From an uncultured Alistipes sp. (GTDB taxonomy: Bacteria; Bacteroidota; Bacteroidia; Bacteroidales; Rikenellaceae), in the NCBI GenBank assembly GCA_904502005.1, contig CAJGDC010000008.1, positions 1-45,839 on the forward strand: a DNA stretch of 45,839 nucleotides. The letters are read 5' to 3'. Within the stretch, counting starts at the first letter, position 1. Every line of letters starts with the position of its first letter. Positions 1 through 9,470 of the stretch are shown in pieces. The notes under the pieces are model-generated. The model saw only the letters and a list, made by a program, of their open reading frames with translations. It did no database searches and had not been told where the DNA came from. The translations under genes were made by a program, and so were the position numbers.

Positions 1-81
1 GCATCTATCAGCCGTGGTATTGAGACAGGTGCTTACCCAATGACTCGTACTTATGGTTTCACTATCAAATTGGGCTTCTAA
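1..81 (+). CDS. SusC-like TonB-dependent transporter, C-terminal end only
   Basis: Only the last 26 codons of this gene lie in the window, ending in TAA at 79-81. The visible tail has the pattern G-x-Y-P-x-x-R-x-Y-x-F-x-x-x-L-G-F followed directly by the stop, which is the usual closing strand of SusC/RagA outer-membrane beta-barrels; the terminal Phe is the barrel-assembly signal. The SusD-like gene begins 22 bases downstream, the normal SusC-SusD order. By family knowledge the full protein would import a ligand captured by SusD. The substrate cannot be judged from this fragment. Confidence 0.85.
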   Translation, partial: ASISRGIETGAYPMTRTYGFTIKLGF

Positions 82-103
82 TATATAAATATAGGTATAT
101 AAT

Positions 104-1759
104 ATGAAAACTTTGAAATATTTATCGGTTCTATTGGTGCTCCTTACCTTCAGCCAGTGCCGCACTCTGGAGGAGTATAATGTGTCACCAAACCAGATTG
201 AGGTTGGTAGTATTCAGCCGTGCGATTTGATGGATGAGCTCATCTGTAATGGCGCATTGAACTGCCAGCAGCGTTTCTATGATACATTTGCAGAGCTTAT
301 GCAGTACACATGTGCTGGAGGTTCAACTTCAAATGTTATCCACCGTTATTACATCGCTCCTTCATATGTATCTAACTGCTGGAATAACCCAGCTCGTTGG
401 GCTGCAAATGCTGACCACATGTATCAGCTTGCTGTACAGATTGAGGATGAGAACTATCAGGCTATTGCACTTACTCTTCGTGCATTCTGGATGGATCAGC
501 TCTCAGCTACATTCGGTTATGTCCCTTTCTCTGAGGCGTTCTTGCTTCGTGACCAGAACATCAACAAGCCTAAGTTCGATGCTCCTAAGGATATCTACGC
601 TCAGCTTATTCGTGACCTTGAGAAGGCAAATAGTCTCTACAACACATCTATGAGCTTGAGCAACTCATCTAAGGATAAGCTCTATGCTGGTGATACTAAG
701 AAGTGGCAGAAGTTTACTAACTCACTCTTGCTTCGTATCCTTATGCGTCTCTCTAACCGCTCAACAGATATGGAGATTATGCTCGGTGAGTCTGTAGCTC
801 AGTGCATTAAGAAGATTATTGACAATCCTGCTAAGTATCCAATCATGACCTCTTATGAGGATAATGCAATTGTATACTTCTCAGGTGAGTCTCCTCACCA
901 GAACAACTGGGGTGGTTACCAGCAGTCTACACTCTCTGGTCACCGTGGTGCTGAGTTCTTCATCGGCCTTATGAACGGTAAGAACGACCCTCGTAAGTGG
1001 ATTTGGTTCATTCCTTGGAGCGCATCAATCGCATGGATGGGTGTACAGTCAGGTATGCCAGGTGACGATACCGCTACTGCAGGTTACCCAATCATGAACT
1101 ACGAGATCTTTATCGGTACTAATGGTTACAAGCTCCCTGTATCATTCATGAACTATGATGAGGTTTGCTTTATCCTTGCTGAGGCTTATCTCCGTAACGA
1201 TGACGACCACTGGGCAGCTATCGCAGGTGGTGAGGCTCGTGTAACAGAGTGGTATAACAAGGGTATCCGCGCTTCTATCGAGTTCTGGCGTTACCTCTAT
1301 GTTGATTACTTCCAGCAGAATGGTCGTAACATCAATAGCTCATATCGTAACTTTGCAGCTGTTGAGCCTATGTATGACAACTACAACCACATTGAGCTTC
1401 AGCCAATTCTTGACGATGCTTCTATTGACAACTACATCAACTACTCTGTACCATTTGATATTAAGAATGGTCTTGAGTGCATCATGGAGCAGAAGTATAT
1501 CGCTAACTTCCGTATCATGACTGAGGCATGGAATGACTACCGTCGTACTGGCTACCCTAAGCTTACTATCGGTACTGGTACCCTTAACAACGGCGTTCTT
1601 CCACTCCGTCTAGAGTACCCAACAACTACTAAGACCACTAACCCTGACAACTATCAGGCAGTACTTGAGACCTTGCGTAATACATACTACGACGGTGCAG
1701 ATAACATGCTGACCCCAGTATGGTGGAGCGAGGCTGGTCTTGCAAAGGAGATTCGTTAA
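104..1759 (+). CDS. SusD/RagB-like outer-membrane lipoprotein
   Basis: 551 residues. The signal peptide ends in a lipobox with the lipidated Cys at residue 19 (F-S-Q-C). It resembles the SusD-like_2 branch: an early segment of helices with an ADHMYQLA-like motif, then a conserved stretch around FWMDQLSATFGYVPFSEAF, as in SusD proteins where helical TPR-like units cradle the transporter. Expected role: surface lid that binds ligand and delivers it to the SusC partner just upstream. It sits 22 bases after susC and 20 bases before the next lipoprotein gene, so the set is one operon. Codon use is strongly biased (Lys almost all AAG, Arg CGT, Gly GGT), which suggests high expression. The ligand is unknown; no glycan enzyme lies nearby. 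Confidence 0.9.
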   Translation: MKTLKYLSVLLVLLTFSQCRTLEEYNVSPNQIEVGSIQPCDLMDELICNGALNCQQRFYDTFAELMQYTCAGGSTSNVIHRYYIAPSYVSNCWNNPARWAANADHMYQLAVQIEDENYQAIALTLRAFWMDQLSATFGYVPFSEAFLLRDQNINKPKFDAPKDIYAQLIRDLEKANSLYNTSMSLSNSSKDKLYAGDTKKWQKFTNSLLLRILMRLSNRSTDMEIMLGESVAQCIKKIIDNPAKYPIMTSYEDNAIVYFSGESPHQNNWGGYQQSTLSGHRGAEFFIGLMNGKNDPRKWIWFIPWSASIAWMGVQSGMPGDDTATAGYPIMNYEIFIGTNGYKLPVSFMNYDEVCFILAEAYLRNDDDHWAAIAGGEARVTEWYNKGIRASIEFWRYLYVDYFQQNGRNINSSYRNFAAVEPMYDNYNHIELQPILDDASIDNYINYSVPFDIKNGLECIMEQKYIANFRIMTEAWNDYRRTGYPKLTIGTGTLNNGVLPLRLEYPTTTKTTNPDNYQAVLETLRNTYYDGADNMLTPVWWSEAGLAKEIR

Positions 1760-1779
1760 TTATAAAAAGCGAAACAGAT

Positions 1780-2538
1780 ATGAAAAATAGTATTAAATAT
1801 TTGATGACACTCGTCCTTTTGGCAGCCGCTTTTGTTGGTTGTAAGAAGGAGACCCCTTATGTATGCGAGGGTGCGGGTGGCGATATCTATGTAAAGTTTG
1901 GTGGTACTGGTATTACAGACACTCGTCTGTTGGTTACCACTGACGGTTACATTGGTGAGACTTATGCAGTATCGGTAACATACGATATGTATACAAATGC
2001 TGATGAGTGGCAGATTGTTCCTGACTATTCTGAGTGCTATGATCCTGAGTATAAGTGGATTGAGAGCTGGCCAAGCCAGGGTAACTACGATGGTCGCTTT
2101 ACTCTTAACTTCCAGGCAAACTCTCGTCAGGGTGATACTCGTCTTGCTAAGATTAACATCGTATCACACGGTCAGGTAATCCAGACTATCGAGGTTGAGC
2201 AGGATAAGGCTCCTAATACACAGTTCTACATCCAGCCATTCCTCCAGGTTCAGTCTTTCACAGCATCTGGTCTTTATGCAGATGGTGCTAATGCTGGCAA
2301 GCCAGTTATTAAGACCGTACCTCTTGATTCAAACGTTGCGTGGAGCGCTCGTATTGATGACGATGCGAATGGTGATCCTGTAGAGTGGATTAAGGTTACT
2401 GGCGTTACTAAGGCTAAGTTTGACATCTCTGTAGAGCCAAATACTACAGGTGAGGAGCGTCAGGGTACTATCACCGTATATCAGAATACAAACGGTAACA
2501 ACAACATCGTAGTAACTGTAAAGCAGTCTGCTGAGTAA
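1780..2538 (+). CDS. Surface lipoprotein with two BACON-like domains
   Basis: 252 residues from the ATG at 1780. An in-frame ATG at 1720 lies inside the SusD-like gene and would put 20 extra residues before the signal peptide, so it was rejected. The signal peptide ends at Cys21 (F-V-G-C). After it come two beta-rich units, roughly residues 35-145 and 150-252. Each has the W-x-x-x then closing T-I-x-V-x-Q pattern typical of BACON domains (EVEQDKA and VTVKQSAE at the ends). BACON domains in Bacteroidetes are mostly found on surface glycan-binding lipoproteins. Its position right after susD fits a SusE/F-like accessory binding role, which is an inference. Confidence 0.75.
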   Translation: MKNSIKYLMTLVLLAAAFVGCKKETPYVCEGAGGDIYVKFGGTGITDTRLLVTTDGYIGETYAVSVTYDMYTNADEWQIVPDYSECYDPEYKWIESWPSQGNYDGRFTLNFQANSRQGDTRLAKINIVSHGQVIQTIEVEQDKAPNTQFYIQPFLQVQSFTASGLYADGANAGKPVIKTVPLDSNVAWSARIDDDANGDPVEWIKVTGVTKAKFDISVEPNTTGEERQGTITVYQNTNGNNNIVVTVKQSAE

Positions 2539-2584
2539 AAAAGATGTTGATTAAGTATTAGAAAGTATTTTTCAATTTATTGAA

Positions 2585-4702
2585 ATGAAACAAATCAAGA
2601 GTTATATATTGAATCTTGTACTCTCTATCGCAGTTCTACTTGGAGCTGTCGCTTGTGGCGGCTCCAACGGAATTGACGAGCCAGGTAGTGGTAATGGTAC
2701 ACTTGTTACTGCCGTTAAGTCAGAGGCATCTATGCTTTTGACCCCAGGCGCTGACTATCGTATCACAGCTACCGGAGCAGAGCAGACCGATATCCTTGTA
2801 ATGGAGGGCAGCAAGACCTTCGAGTGCGCGATTACACGTCTTAGCACAAGTTGGTTCCGTTTTGCTGTGCCGCAAGATATTGTAGATGGTAGATACACTC
2901 TCAAACTTCGTCGTGGTGAGCAGATCCAAGAGCTGTTTGCAACCAATGTCACTGTTCAGAGCGTTGATAATAAGGTTCCGAGCAAGGAGGGTTACAACCT
3001 TAAGGGTATGGTTTACTGCGGTAATAAGGGTGTTGAGGGCGTTCTTGTTACTGACGGTGTTGAGATTACTGAGACAAATGCAGATGGTCACTATTGGCTT
3101 AATTCAAAGAAGACCTACGAGGTTGTCTATGTAATCCTCCCTTCTGGTTACAACGTGCCTACTCAGGGTGGTATGCCAAAGTACTGGTCACAGACCTCAA
3201 CCGATACAGCGAATGAGGAGCAGTACAACTTTGAGCTTATCAAGCAGTCTACCGATAACCACACCGTTCTTGTGGCTACCGACATTCACCTTACCAATCG
3301 TAACTTGACGCCTAATGACTGTACTCAGTTCCGTGATGGCTTTGTTAAGGAGCTTATCGCTGACTATACAGGCAAGAGCAATGTATATTGCCTCAACTTG
3401 GGTGACTTTGCACACGATGTACACTGGTATAAGAATGATATTGGTTGGTCAGAGTCTCTCTCTCACCACCCATCAGACTATATCAGCGGTCTTCCATGCC
3501 AGGTTTGGTCTACCCTTGGTAACCACGACCATGATGGACATACCCCTGCAGGTGAGGATGTTGACCTTCGTGCTTCAGGCCCATATCGCAAGATGGTTGG
3601 TCCTTCGCACGTGGCAATGAACTTCGGTAAGGTTCACTATATGCTTTTGGATGACATTATCTATCTGAACGATTTCGGAGGTTCAAACTCTATTAATGAT
3701 CCACTTATGGGCGAGTGTAACTACTACGCTGAGTTCCGCCCAGATATGATTAAGTGGGTAGAGAAGGATTTGAGCTATGTTAGCAAGGATACTCCAATTG
3801 TTGTTGGTCTGCATATTCCACTCGTAAACTGGGAGGGTACAGGTCGCAATGGTGAGTTCCCAACTGCTGCAGGCTGGAAGAAGTTTGTAGATTTGTTCAA
3901 GGACTATAAGGATGTAAACTTTATCACTGGTCACACACACCAGACTCGTTTCCGTCCAGTTCCAGGCTATGGTACAAATATGTATGAGCATAACATCGGC
4001 GCCGTTTGCGGTGTTTGGTGGAACTCAAGCCTTCGTACCGGTGGTACAAACACTAAGTCTGGTGCTATTAACCTCTGTGCTGATGGTACTCCATCTTGCT
4101 ACTATGTATACGAGGTTAGCGGAACAAATCGTACTTGGCGCTATAAGTTTGTTGGCGAGCCAGCAACTAAGCAGTTCAAGAGCTACGATATGAACGAGGT
4201 AAAGAAGTACTACGAGAGCTATGGCCCAGCCAAGAAGTTTATCGATGCCGGCTCGTATGTTAATACTGCTAATGGAAATGAGACAACTGTCAAGATTAAC
4301 AAGAAGCAGTATGGATGTGAGGAGGCAGATAACACTGTTTGGATCAATGTATGGGGTTATGAGACAGGTAAGTACGGCTCTTATGGTGACTGGGAGATTA
4401 CAGTTACAGAGAACGGTAAGCAGCTTGAGGTGGAGCAGATGGTAGCAACCGCACGCGACCCACTGATGGCACTTGCAGGAGAGGTTTATGTCTATGGTGT
4501 TCAGGAGAAGAAGTCCTTCTCTGCAAATACTTGTAGTTCAAATGCCTTCAAGCATATGTTCCGCGTAAAGGCATCTTCGCCAAGTTCTACCTTGATTATT
4601 AAGGTTAAGGACCGTTTTGGCAGAGTTTACCAGGAGAATATGGAGCGTCCTAAGAAGTTCTATGATGGCAGTAAGATTGAAAATACTTGGACACTTGAAT
4701 AA
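2585..4702 (+). CDS. Calcineurin-like metallophosphoesterase lipoprotein
   Basis: 705 residues with a lipidated Cys24 (AVAC). Residues about 35-220 form an N-terminal beta domain. The catalytic metallophosphoesterase core shows the complete motif set: D233-x-H235, GDxxxD with D274, GNHD with N313-H314-D315, H410, and GHTH with H450 and H452. These residues build the two-metal site of calcineurin-type phosphatases, so the enzyme should be active. The C-terminal 190 residues form another beta domain, matching the three-part layout of Bacteroidetes enzymes with MetallophosN and MetallophosC flanking domains. Lipidation and the SusCD operon place it on the cell surface or in the periplasm. A phosphate ester ligand for the whole operon is therefore plausible. 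The exact substrate cannot be told from sequence. Confidence 0.9.
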   Translation: MKQIKSYILNLVLSIAVLLGAVACGGSNGIDEPGSGNGTLVTAVKSEASMLLTPGADYRITATGAEQTDILVMEGSKTFECAITRLSTSWFRFAVPQDIVDGRYTLKLRRGEQIQELFATNVTVQSVDNKVPSKEGYNLKGMVYCGNKGVEGVLVTDGVEITETNADGHYWLNSKKTYEVVYVILPSGYNVPTQGGMPKYWSQTSTDTANEEQYNFELIKQSTDNHTVLVATDIHLTNRNLTPNDCTQFRDGFVKELIADYTGKSNVYCLNLGDFAHDVHWYKNDIGWSESLSHHPSDYISGLPCQVWSTLGNHDHDGHTPAGEDVDLRASGPYRKMVGPSHVAMNFGKVHYMLLDDIIYLNDFGGSNSINDPLMGECNYYAEFRPDMIKWVEKDLSYVSKDTPIVVGLHIPLVNWEGTGRNGEFPTAAGWKKFVDLFKDYKDVNFITGHTHQTRFRPVPGYGTNMYEHNIGAVCGVWWNSSLRTGGTNTKSGAINLCADGTPSCYYVYEVSGTNRTWRYKFVGEPATKQFKSYDMNEVKKYYESYGPAKKFIDAGSYVNTANGNETTVKINKKQYGCEEADNTVWINVWGYETGKYGSYGDWEITVTENGKQLEVEQMVATARDPLMALAGEVYVYGVQEKKSFSANTCSSNAFKHMFRVKASSPSSTLIIKVKDRFGRVYQENMERPKKFYDGSKIENTWTLE

Positions 4703-4719
4703 TCAAAATACCTAACAAT

Positions 4720-7700
4720 ATGAAAACTTTAAGAAAACTTTTCAACTTGGTAGCAGCGTTTGCAGTGGCTATGTTTGCCTTTGCGGCTTGTACTACCAAT
4801 CAAACGAGCGACGAGAGCGTTTTCGTTCCGTTTGATATCAACTACTCGACTGGCGAGGCACAGTGGGATGCTGCCGATCAGTCACAGGAGTTAGTGCTCA
4901 ATAAGCTCGGTGTCGGTACTACCGGTACAGTGCCTTATCTTGAGGTTAATTCTAGTGTATACTGGACTGTATCTGTAAAGTACGACCAGACAACTATTAC
5001 TAACCCAGAGACAGGTGAGACTACAGAGATTGAGCCATGGCTTGAGGTATCTCCTATCGGTGGTCCACAGCCAGCAACTGCTGTAACTAACGTATACCTT
5101 ACTATGGGTGAGAACACTGGCGAGGATCGTACCGCTACTATCGTGTTCAAGACCATTGAGACCACTTACGAGGTTCATGTTCGTCAGCGCGGTCCTAAGA
5201 CCAATCTCAACGAGAGCCGCCTTGTATTCGTAAAGGATAACTTCGGTGGTGAGATGATTAAGGAGAACACTCTTGTTAAGTTCTATACCTTCTCTAATGC
5301 AGATGGTAGCAAGTCTTACAATGGTGTAGCTACTGCCGGTGACCTCTACGCTTATGGTTATGCATCTTCTGATAATGTTTACGCATCTGTAGATGACGCT
5401 TCTAAGAACTACTATGACGTATTGTTCGACCTTGAGGCTTCTGGCGATGCAAACATTATGCTCGACGGTGCTGGTCACTTCGATATCCGTAACTTCAACA
5501 ACCAGGATAAGACCGACTTCTACCTCTCATTCGGTGCTAAGAACTGCGATGGTCGCTTCAGCACTAACGACCTTAAGCTCTACATCTCTCACGACAATGC
5601 AAACTGGGCTGAGATGGAGTATGTTCACACTGAGCACCCTACAAATGATTGGTCACTCAACACATTTGACTTCTCTATCGCTCCAAATGTGAGCAAGATT
5701 CTCTACTTCCGCTTTGAGAATACATCTGACGACGTTTATCGTATCGATGATATCTTCTTCTCTGAGTATGATCCATCTGACAATATCTTCCCTCTTATCG
5801 AGCTTGGTTCAGATATTATCGGTCTTCCTGTAAACTTTAAGTACAACGACCTTAAGCAGGGCGAGACTAAGGGTGACAACTGGGAGGCATTCGGTATCGT
5901 TCTCTCTGAGGAGTCTGGTGCTTATGAGTCAGAGGAGCCAGTTGAGTTCTCTACAGCACTTCAGACATCTGCTAACGTACAGTTCATTATGGGTACTGAG
6001 GCTTCTATCGTTAAGAAGCGTGCTGGTAATGACGGTCTGCTCGTAACTTCATCTTCTCCAAAGGTAACTGGTCAGTATGAGGGTGACTACTGGATTTGGA
6101 CACTCCCTGTACACAACGCTGCTGCTAATACTAACGTAGCTTGTCAGTTCGCATTCATGGGTACTGACGCTGGTGGTAAGTACCACATCTTCGAGTGGGC
6201 ACAGTGTACTGCAGACGAGTATAAGCTCAACGGTCGTCCAATCATTATGCTTGACGATGCTGAGAAGGATGCATTCTATGATTCACTTGACTGGACTCAG
6301 TGGAACCTTGTTGACCTTGAGGTACCAAATGATGTAGATGTTCCTAAGAACTCTTCAGGTATTCCAATTGGTAACGCATCTTCACCTGCAGGTTACTGGA
6401 AGGGTACTATTACTTACTCTGATGGTTTCATGGGTGGTAAGAGCTCTAAGGTTTGTACAACAGACCCTGATAAGCTTATTATCAACTTCCCAGATGCTAT
6501 GGAGGATGGTTACTACTTCATGCGACTCCGCCTTGTATCTAACCTTACTTGCGGTCCATGTAACTCAACTAACTTCCAGCGTATCAATAAGGTAGACCAC
6601 AACGGTACTAACTATCTGCGTAACACTGCTCAGTTCCGCTTTGCAGGTTGCGGTCAGGTTGTTGACCAGACTGATGGTTACAAGTTCCTTACTATTGTAA
6701 ATGACTTCGGCCCTCAGCAGTACTACACAGGTGGTGATCTTTACTTCTCTAACGACGCTGTTCTCGGTCTGTATGCAGGTACTACAAACAACCTTCGTTC
6801 AACAACTTCTGGTAGCAACCAGTTCGTTGGTACAAACCCTAACACAAGCGATGCTGGTAAGAATGTATATGTATATAGCCCATACGACGCTTCTAACGAT
6901 GTTGCTGCTGGTGATATCTCACTCTCAGTACCTACTGCACAGCGTATTACTGACGATGCTCTTGTTCTTGACTCTACTCCAATGATTATGGTTAACGACC
7001 AGAGCTACCGTACAACTCGTATGATGCGATGCGATATGAAGATTGTATCTTCAGTACTCCAGCTTGGTATCTACTCAAGTACTAAGATGAATGACAAGGT
7101 TTCTAAGGTTGTTCTTCGTGGTAACAATATCGCTGGTTCACACACTGTAAACCTCTACAGCCGTCAGGATGTAGCTGAGCTCAACCCACTCTCAACTGTT
7201 GAGGCTGTGGCTGATAAGGCTATCATTATCCCAGATAACGAGTACGAGGCAGCAAATGTTTACATGGGTGTTTGGCCAGCTGAGCAGCGCACAATCACTG
7301 CTGAGATTTATGCTGGTGCATACTACTACACAATCGAGCTTCCAGCTGCTGACTACGTTGCTGGTAACGTTACTAAGTTCCTCGTTAACCTTGACGAGTG
7401 CACTAAGACCCTTGCTCCAGATGTAGTTATCTCTGGTATCGACTCAGGTGCAACATTCCTCAGCTTCGTTTCTGACCTCGCAGCTGGTAAGAGCGGTCAG
7501 GATATGGCTAAGTATCGTAACCTTGACGGTGACTACGGTTTCGTAGCTACTGAGGCTAACGGTGGTAAGATTGATATGAGCGGCATCTCAATGGCTACAT
7601 GGCCAAATGTTAAGCTCAACGAGAACTTCAACGGTGGTGGTATTCCTATTACTAACCTTGTTGTTGACGTTCCTAACAAGTCTCTGTTCCGTAACCTCCT

Positions 7701-9216
7701 CTATGGTAACACCATCACTAACGTAGTATTTGACGAGAGCTGTGAGCTTCGAGTAAACCTCTCTGAGTATACTGCTGAGGCTCAGGCTTGGGCACTTCTC
7801 GTTAACTCTGGTGTAATCTCTGAGGGTTCTGACCACGAGGCAACTGGTAGCCTTGAGAACTGTACTAGCTATGCTAAGATTGATATCTCAGGTGAGCACA
7901 GTAACGATAACATCTACATCGGTGCATTCATCGGTGAGGCTTCAGGTGCTCCAACTGACCTCGATGCAACATCTCACATGTCAGGCTGTAAGAACTACGG
8001 TAAGATCTACGTTCACGGCGTATCTCAGGGTGAGGTGCCAATTGGTACAACTTCTAAGATGAGCCACGCATACTACCGTTACACTACTATTGGTGGATTC
8101 ATCGGTCGTGCAGCAGGTTATGAGGTAACAGGTTGCCAGAACTATGGTGAGATCGTTGTTGACAAGGACGTTGAGCGTCACATCGGTACATTCTACATCG
8201 GTGCTATCGCTGGTTACGCTACAAACCGTGTTGATACCAACATTACTAACGTATTTGGTAACATCAACAACTGTACTAACTATGGTAACATTACCGTAGG
8301 TGAGCCAGGTGATCCTGCAGTTGTTCACACCTTCGCACTCTCTGGTGGTGTAGGTCGTACACAGTGGGCTAACCTTACTCGTCTGACAAATGAGGGTGAT
8401 ATTACAGTTTACGCTGTACACTATGACCCATTTGTTACTGGCGAGTGGACATACAAGGCTGACTGGGCTACTGAGATTGCTGGTACAACAAATGCTATTG
8501 ATTACTTCTGCGTAGGTGGTCTTCTCTGCTTCACTCAGTGTAACATCGCAGTAGGTTGTGAGAATACATTCCTTATCAATACTGGTGATATCTATGTAGA
8601 GTGCGATACTAATGCTACTCAGAATGATGCAGGCTCTATGCGTTATGCTGATAACTGCGGTATCTGCGTTGGTGGTGCTGTGGCAAGTGCTGGTGCAAAT
8701 GCTTACAACCCTCACTACAACTCTTGCTCTAACATGGGTAATGTAACTCTTAAGACCAACAAGGCATCTTCTGAGGCATTCCTCGGTGGTGTAATGGGTA
8801 AGATGGCTTCTAACCGTTATACAGCTGACTATGTATTCTACCTCAACGGTAGCTCTAACGTAGGTACTGTATCATTCCTTACTGATAACCCTGAGTCTGT
8901 TATTGCACACGTTGGTGGTGTTTGCGGTTCTATCATCTATGGTGAGCTTAAGGCTGACATCAACGGTGGTGCTGTAAGCAGCCAGTCTACTCACCCAGAG
9001 TCAACTATCGGTGCTATCCTCGGTACTCAGCACGTCTCTTCAATCGGTACAGCTTGTACCCTTGAGCACGCTGTAGTTCTTGAGGCAGCTGCTGTCGGTG
9101 GTTCTGTAAATGGTGTAGTTCTCGATGAGACTAACTTCGCAGAGCACATCTATGGTGGTCACCAGTCTAAGGAGGTTTATTTGAAGGATAATGCATACTT
9201 CAACTACGTACCTTAA
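4720..9216 (+). CDS. Giant surface lipoprotein, BACON N-terminus and GLUG-like repeats
   Basis: 1498 residues with lipidated Cys24 (FAAC). Order: a BACON-like unit at about 35-155 ending in VHVRQRG; a jelly-roll-like segment at about 160-360 with a DIFFSE-type strand that resembles choice-of-anchor carbohydrate-binding folds; a long unassigned middle; and from about 1045 to 1470 a series of repeats with the pattern C-x-N-Y-G-x-I/V followed 20-30 residues later by I-G-G-x-x-G, as in GLUG-type beta-helical repeats. Gene starts 17 bases after the phosphoesterase stop and is the last gene of the operon, with a terminator at 9262-9304. Codon bias is extreme for such a long gene. No catalytic motif was seen; an adhesin or ligand-binding role is an inference. 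Confidence 0.7.
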   Translation: MKTLRKLFNLVAAFAVAMFAFAACTTNQTSDESVFVPFDINYSTGEAQWDAADQSQELVLNKLGVGTTGTVPYLEVNSSVYWTVSVKYDQTTITNPETGETTEIEPWLEVSPIGGPQPATAVTNVYLTMGENTGEDRTATIVFKTIETTYEVHVRQRGPKTNLNESRLVFVKDNFGGEMIKENTLVKFYTFSNADGSKSYNGVATAGDLYAYGYASSDNVYASVDDASKNYYDVLFDLEASGDANIMLDGAGHFDIRNFNNQDKTDFYLSFGAKNCDGRFSTNDLKLYISHDNANWAEMEYVHTEHPTNDWSLNTFDFSIAPNVSKILYFRFENTSDDVYRIDDIFFSEYDPSDNIFPLIELGSDIIGLPVNFKYNDLKQGETKGDNWEAFGIVLSEESGAYESEEPVEFSTALQTSANVQFIMGTEASIVKKRAGNDGLLVTSSSPKVTGQYEGDYWIWTLPVHNAAANTNVACQFAFMGTDAGGKYHIFEWAQCTADEYKLNGRPIIMLDDAEKDAFYDSLDWTQWNLVDLEVPNDVDVPKNSSGIPIGNASSPAGYWKGTITYSDGFMGGKSSKVCTTDPDKLIINFPDAMEDGYYFMRLRLVSNLTCGPCNSTNFQRINKVDHNGTNYLRNTAQFRFAGCGQVVDQTDGYKFLTIVNDFGPQQYYTGGDLYFSNDAVLGLYAGTTNNLRSTTSGSNQFVGTNPNTSDAGKNVYVYSPYDASNDVAAGDISLSVPTAQRITDDALVLDSTPMIMVNDQSYRTTRMMRCDMKIVSSVLQLGIYSSTKMNDKVSKVVLRGNNIAGSHTVNLYSRQDVAELNPLSTVEAVADKAIIIPDNEYEAANVYMGVWPAEQRTITAEIYAGAYYYTIELPAADYVAGNVTKFLVNLDECTKTLAPDVVISGIDSGATFLSFVSDLAAGKSGQDMAKYRNLDGDYGFVATEANGGKIDMSGISMATWPNVKLNENFNGGGIPITNLVVDVPNKSLFRNLLYGNTITNVVFDESCELRVNLSEYTAEAQAWALLVNSGVISEGSDHEATGSLENCTSYAKIDISGEHSNDNIYIGAFIGEASGAPTDLDATSHMSGCKNYGKIYVHGVSQGEVPIGTTSKMSHAYYRYTTIGGFIGRAAGYEVTGCQNYGEIVVDKDVERHIGTFYIGAIAGYATNRVDTNITNVFGNINNCTNYGNITVGEPGDPAVVHTFALSGGVGRTQWANLTRLTNEGDITVYAVHYDPFVTGEWTYKADWATEIAGTTNAIDYFCVGGLLCFTQCNIAVGCENTFLINTGDIYVECDTNATQNDAGSMRYADNCGICVGGAVASAGANAYNPHYNSCSNMGNVTLKTNKASSEAFLGGVMGKMASNRYTADYVFYLNGSSNVGTVSFLTDNPESVIAHVGGVCGSIIYGELKADINGGAVSSQSTHPESTIGAILGTQHVSSIGTACTLEHAVVLEAAAVGGSVNGVVLDETNFAEHIYGGHQSKEVYLKDNAYFNYVP

Positions 9217-9261
9217 AAAATTGATTCTATGCGGTTTTTACTTCCGCTAGGTAAATAATTC

Positions 9262-9304
9262 AGCAGTGGATGTACGTCTAAGTACTATCCACTGCTAATT
9301 TTTT
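9262..9304 (+). terminator. Rho-independent terminator of the SusCD operon
   Basis: AGCAGTGGAT (9262-9271) pairs with ATCCACTGCT (9287-9296). Inside it GTAC (9272-9275) pairs with GTAC (9282-9285), with one bulged T, around a 6-base loop. The stem is followed by AATTTTTT. It lies 45 bases after the last stop of the operon. Confidence 0.8.
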
Positions 9305-9446
9305 ACCCGAGCGTTGTAAAACCTCGCCTACAATCAATTTTTTACTGGGTGCATAAGTACAGCCCTTCGCTGTTTTTTGTGCCGAGCGTAATATTGCGTT
9401 ATCAAAATCAATTTTGATTTTAGTGAGGTAAAGAGAGAAAATTTCG

Positions 9447-9454
9447 TATCTTTG
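9447..9454 (+). promoter_or_regulatory. Probable -7 element upstream of the NhaC gene
   Basis: TATCTTTG matches the Bacteroidetes TAnnTTTG -7 consensus and lies 16 bases before the start codon at 9471. No good TTTG was seen at the expected 19-20 base spacing upstream, so only half of the consensus supports it. The terminator at 9262-9304 makes a separate promoter for this unit necessary. The rest of 9305-9446 shows nothing recognisable. Confidence 0.45.
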
Positions 9455-9470
9455 CCACAAAGAATTAAAT

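Noticed and set aside
7981..8715. 244-codon antisense frame in the giant lipoprotein gene
   Set aside because: Its Thr/Ser/Cys-rich sequence reflects the biased codons and repeats of the real gene on the other strand.
9278..9460. 60-codon frame on the minus strand
   Set aside because: It overlaps the terminator and the promoter region of the antiporter gene and has no recognisable domain.
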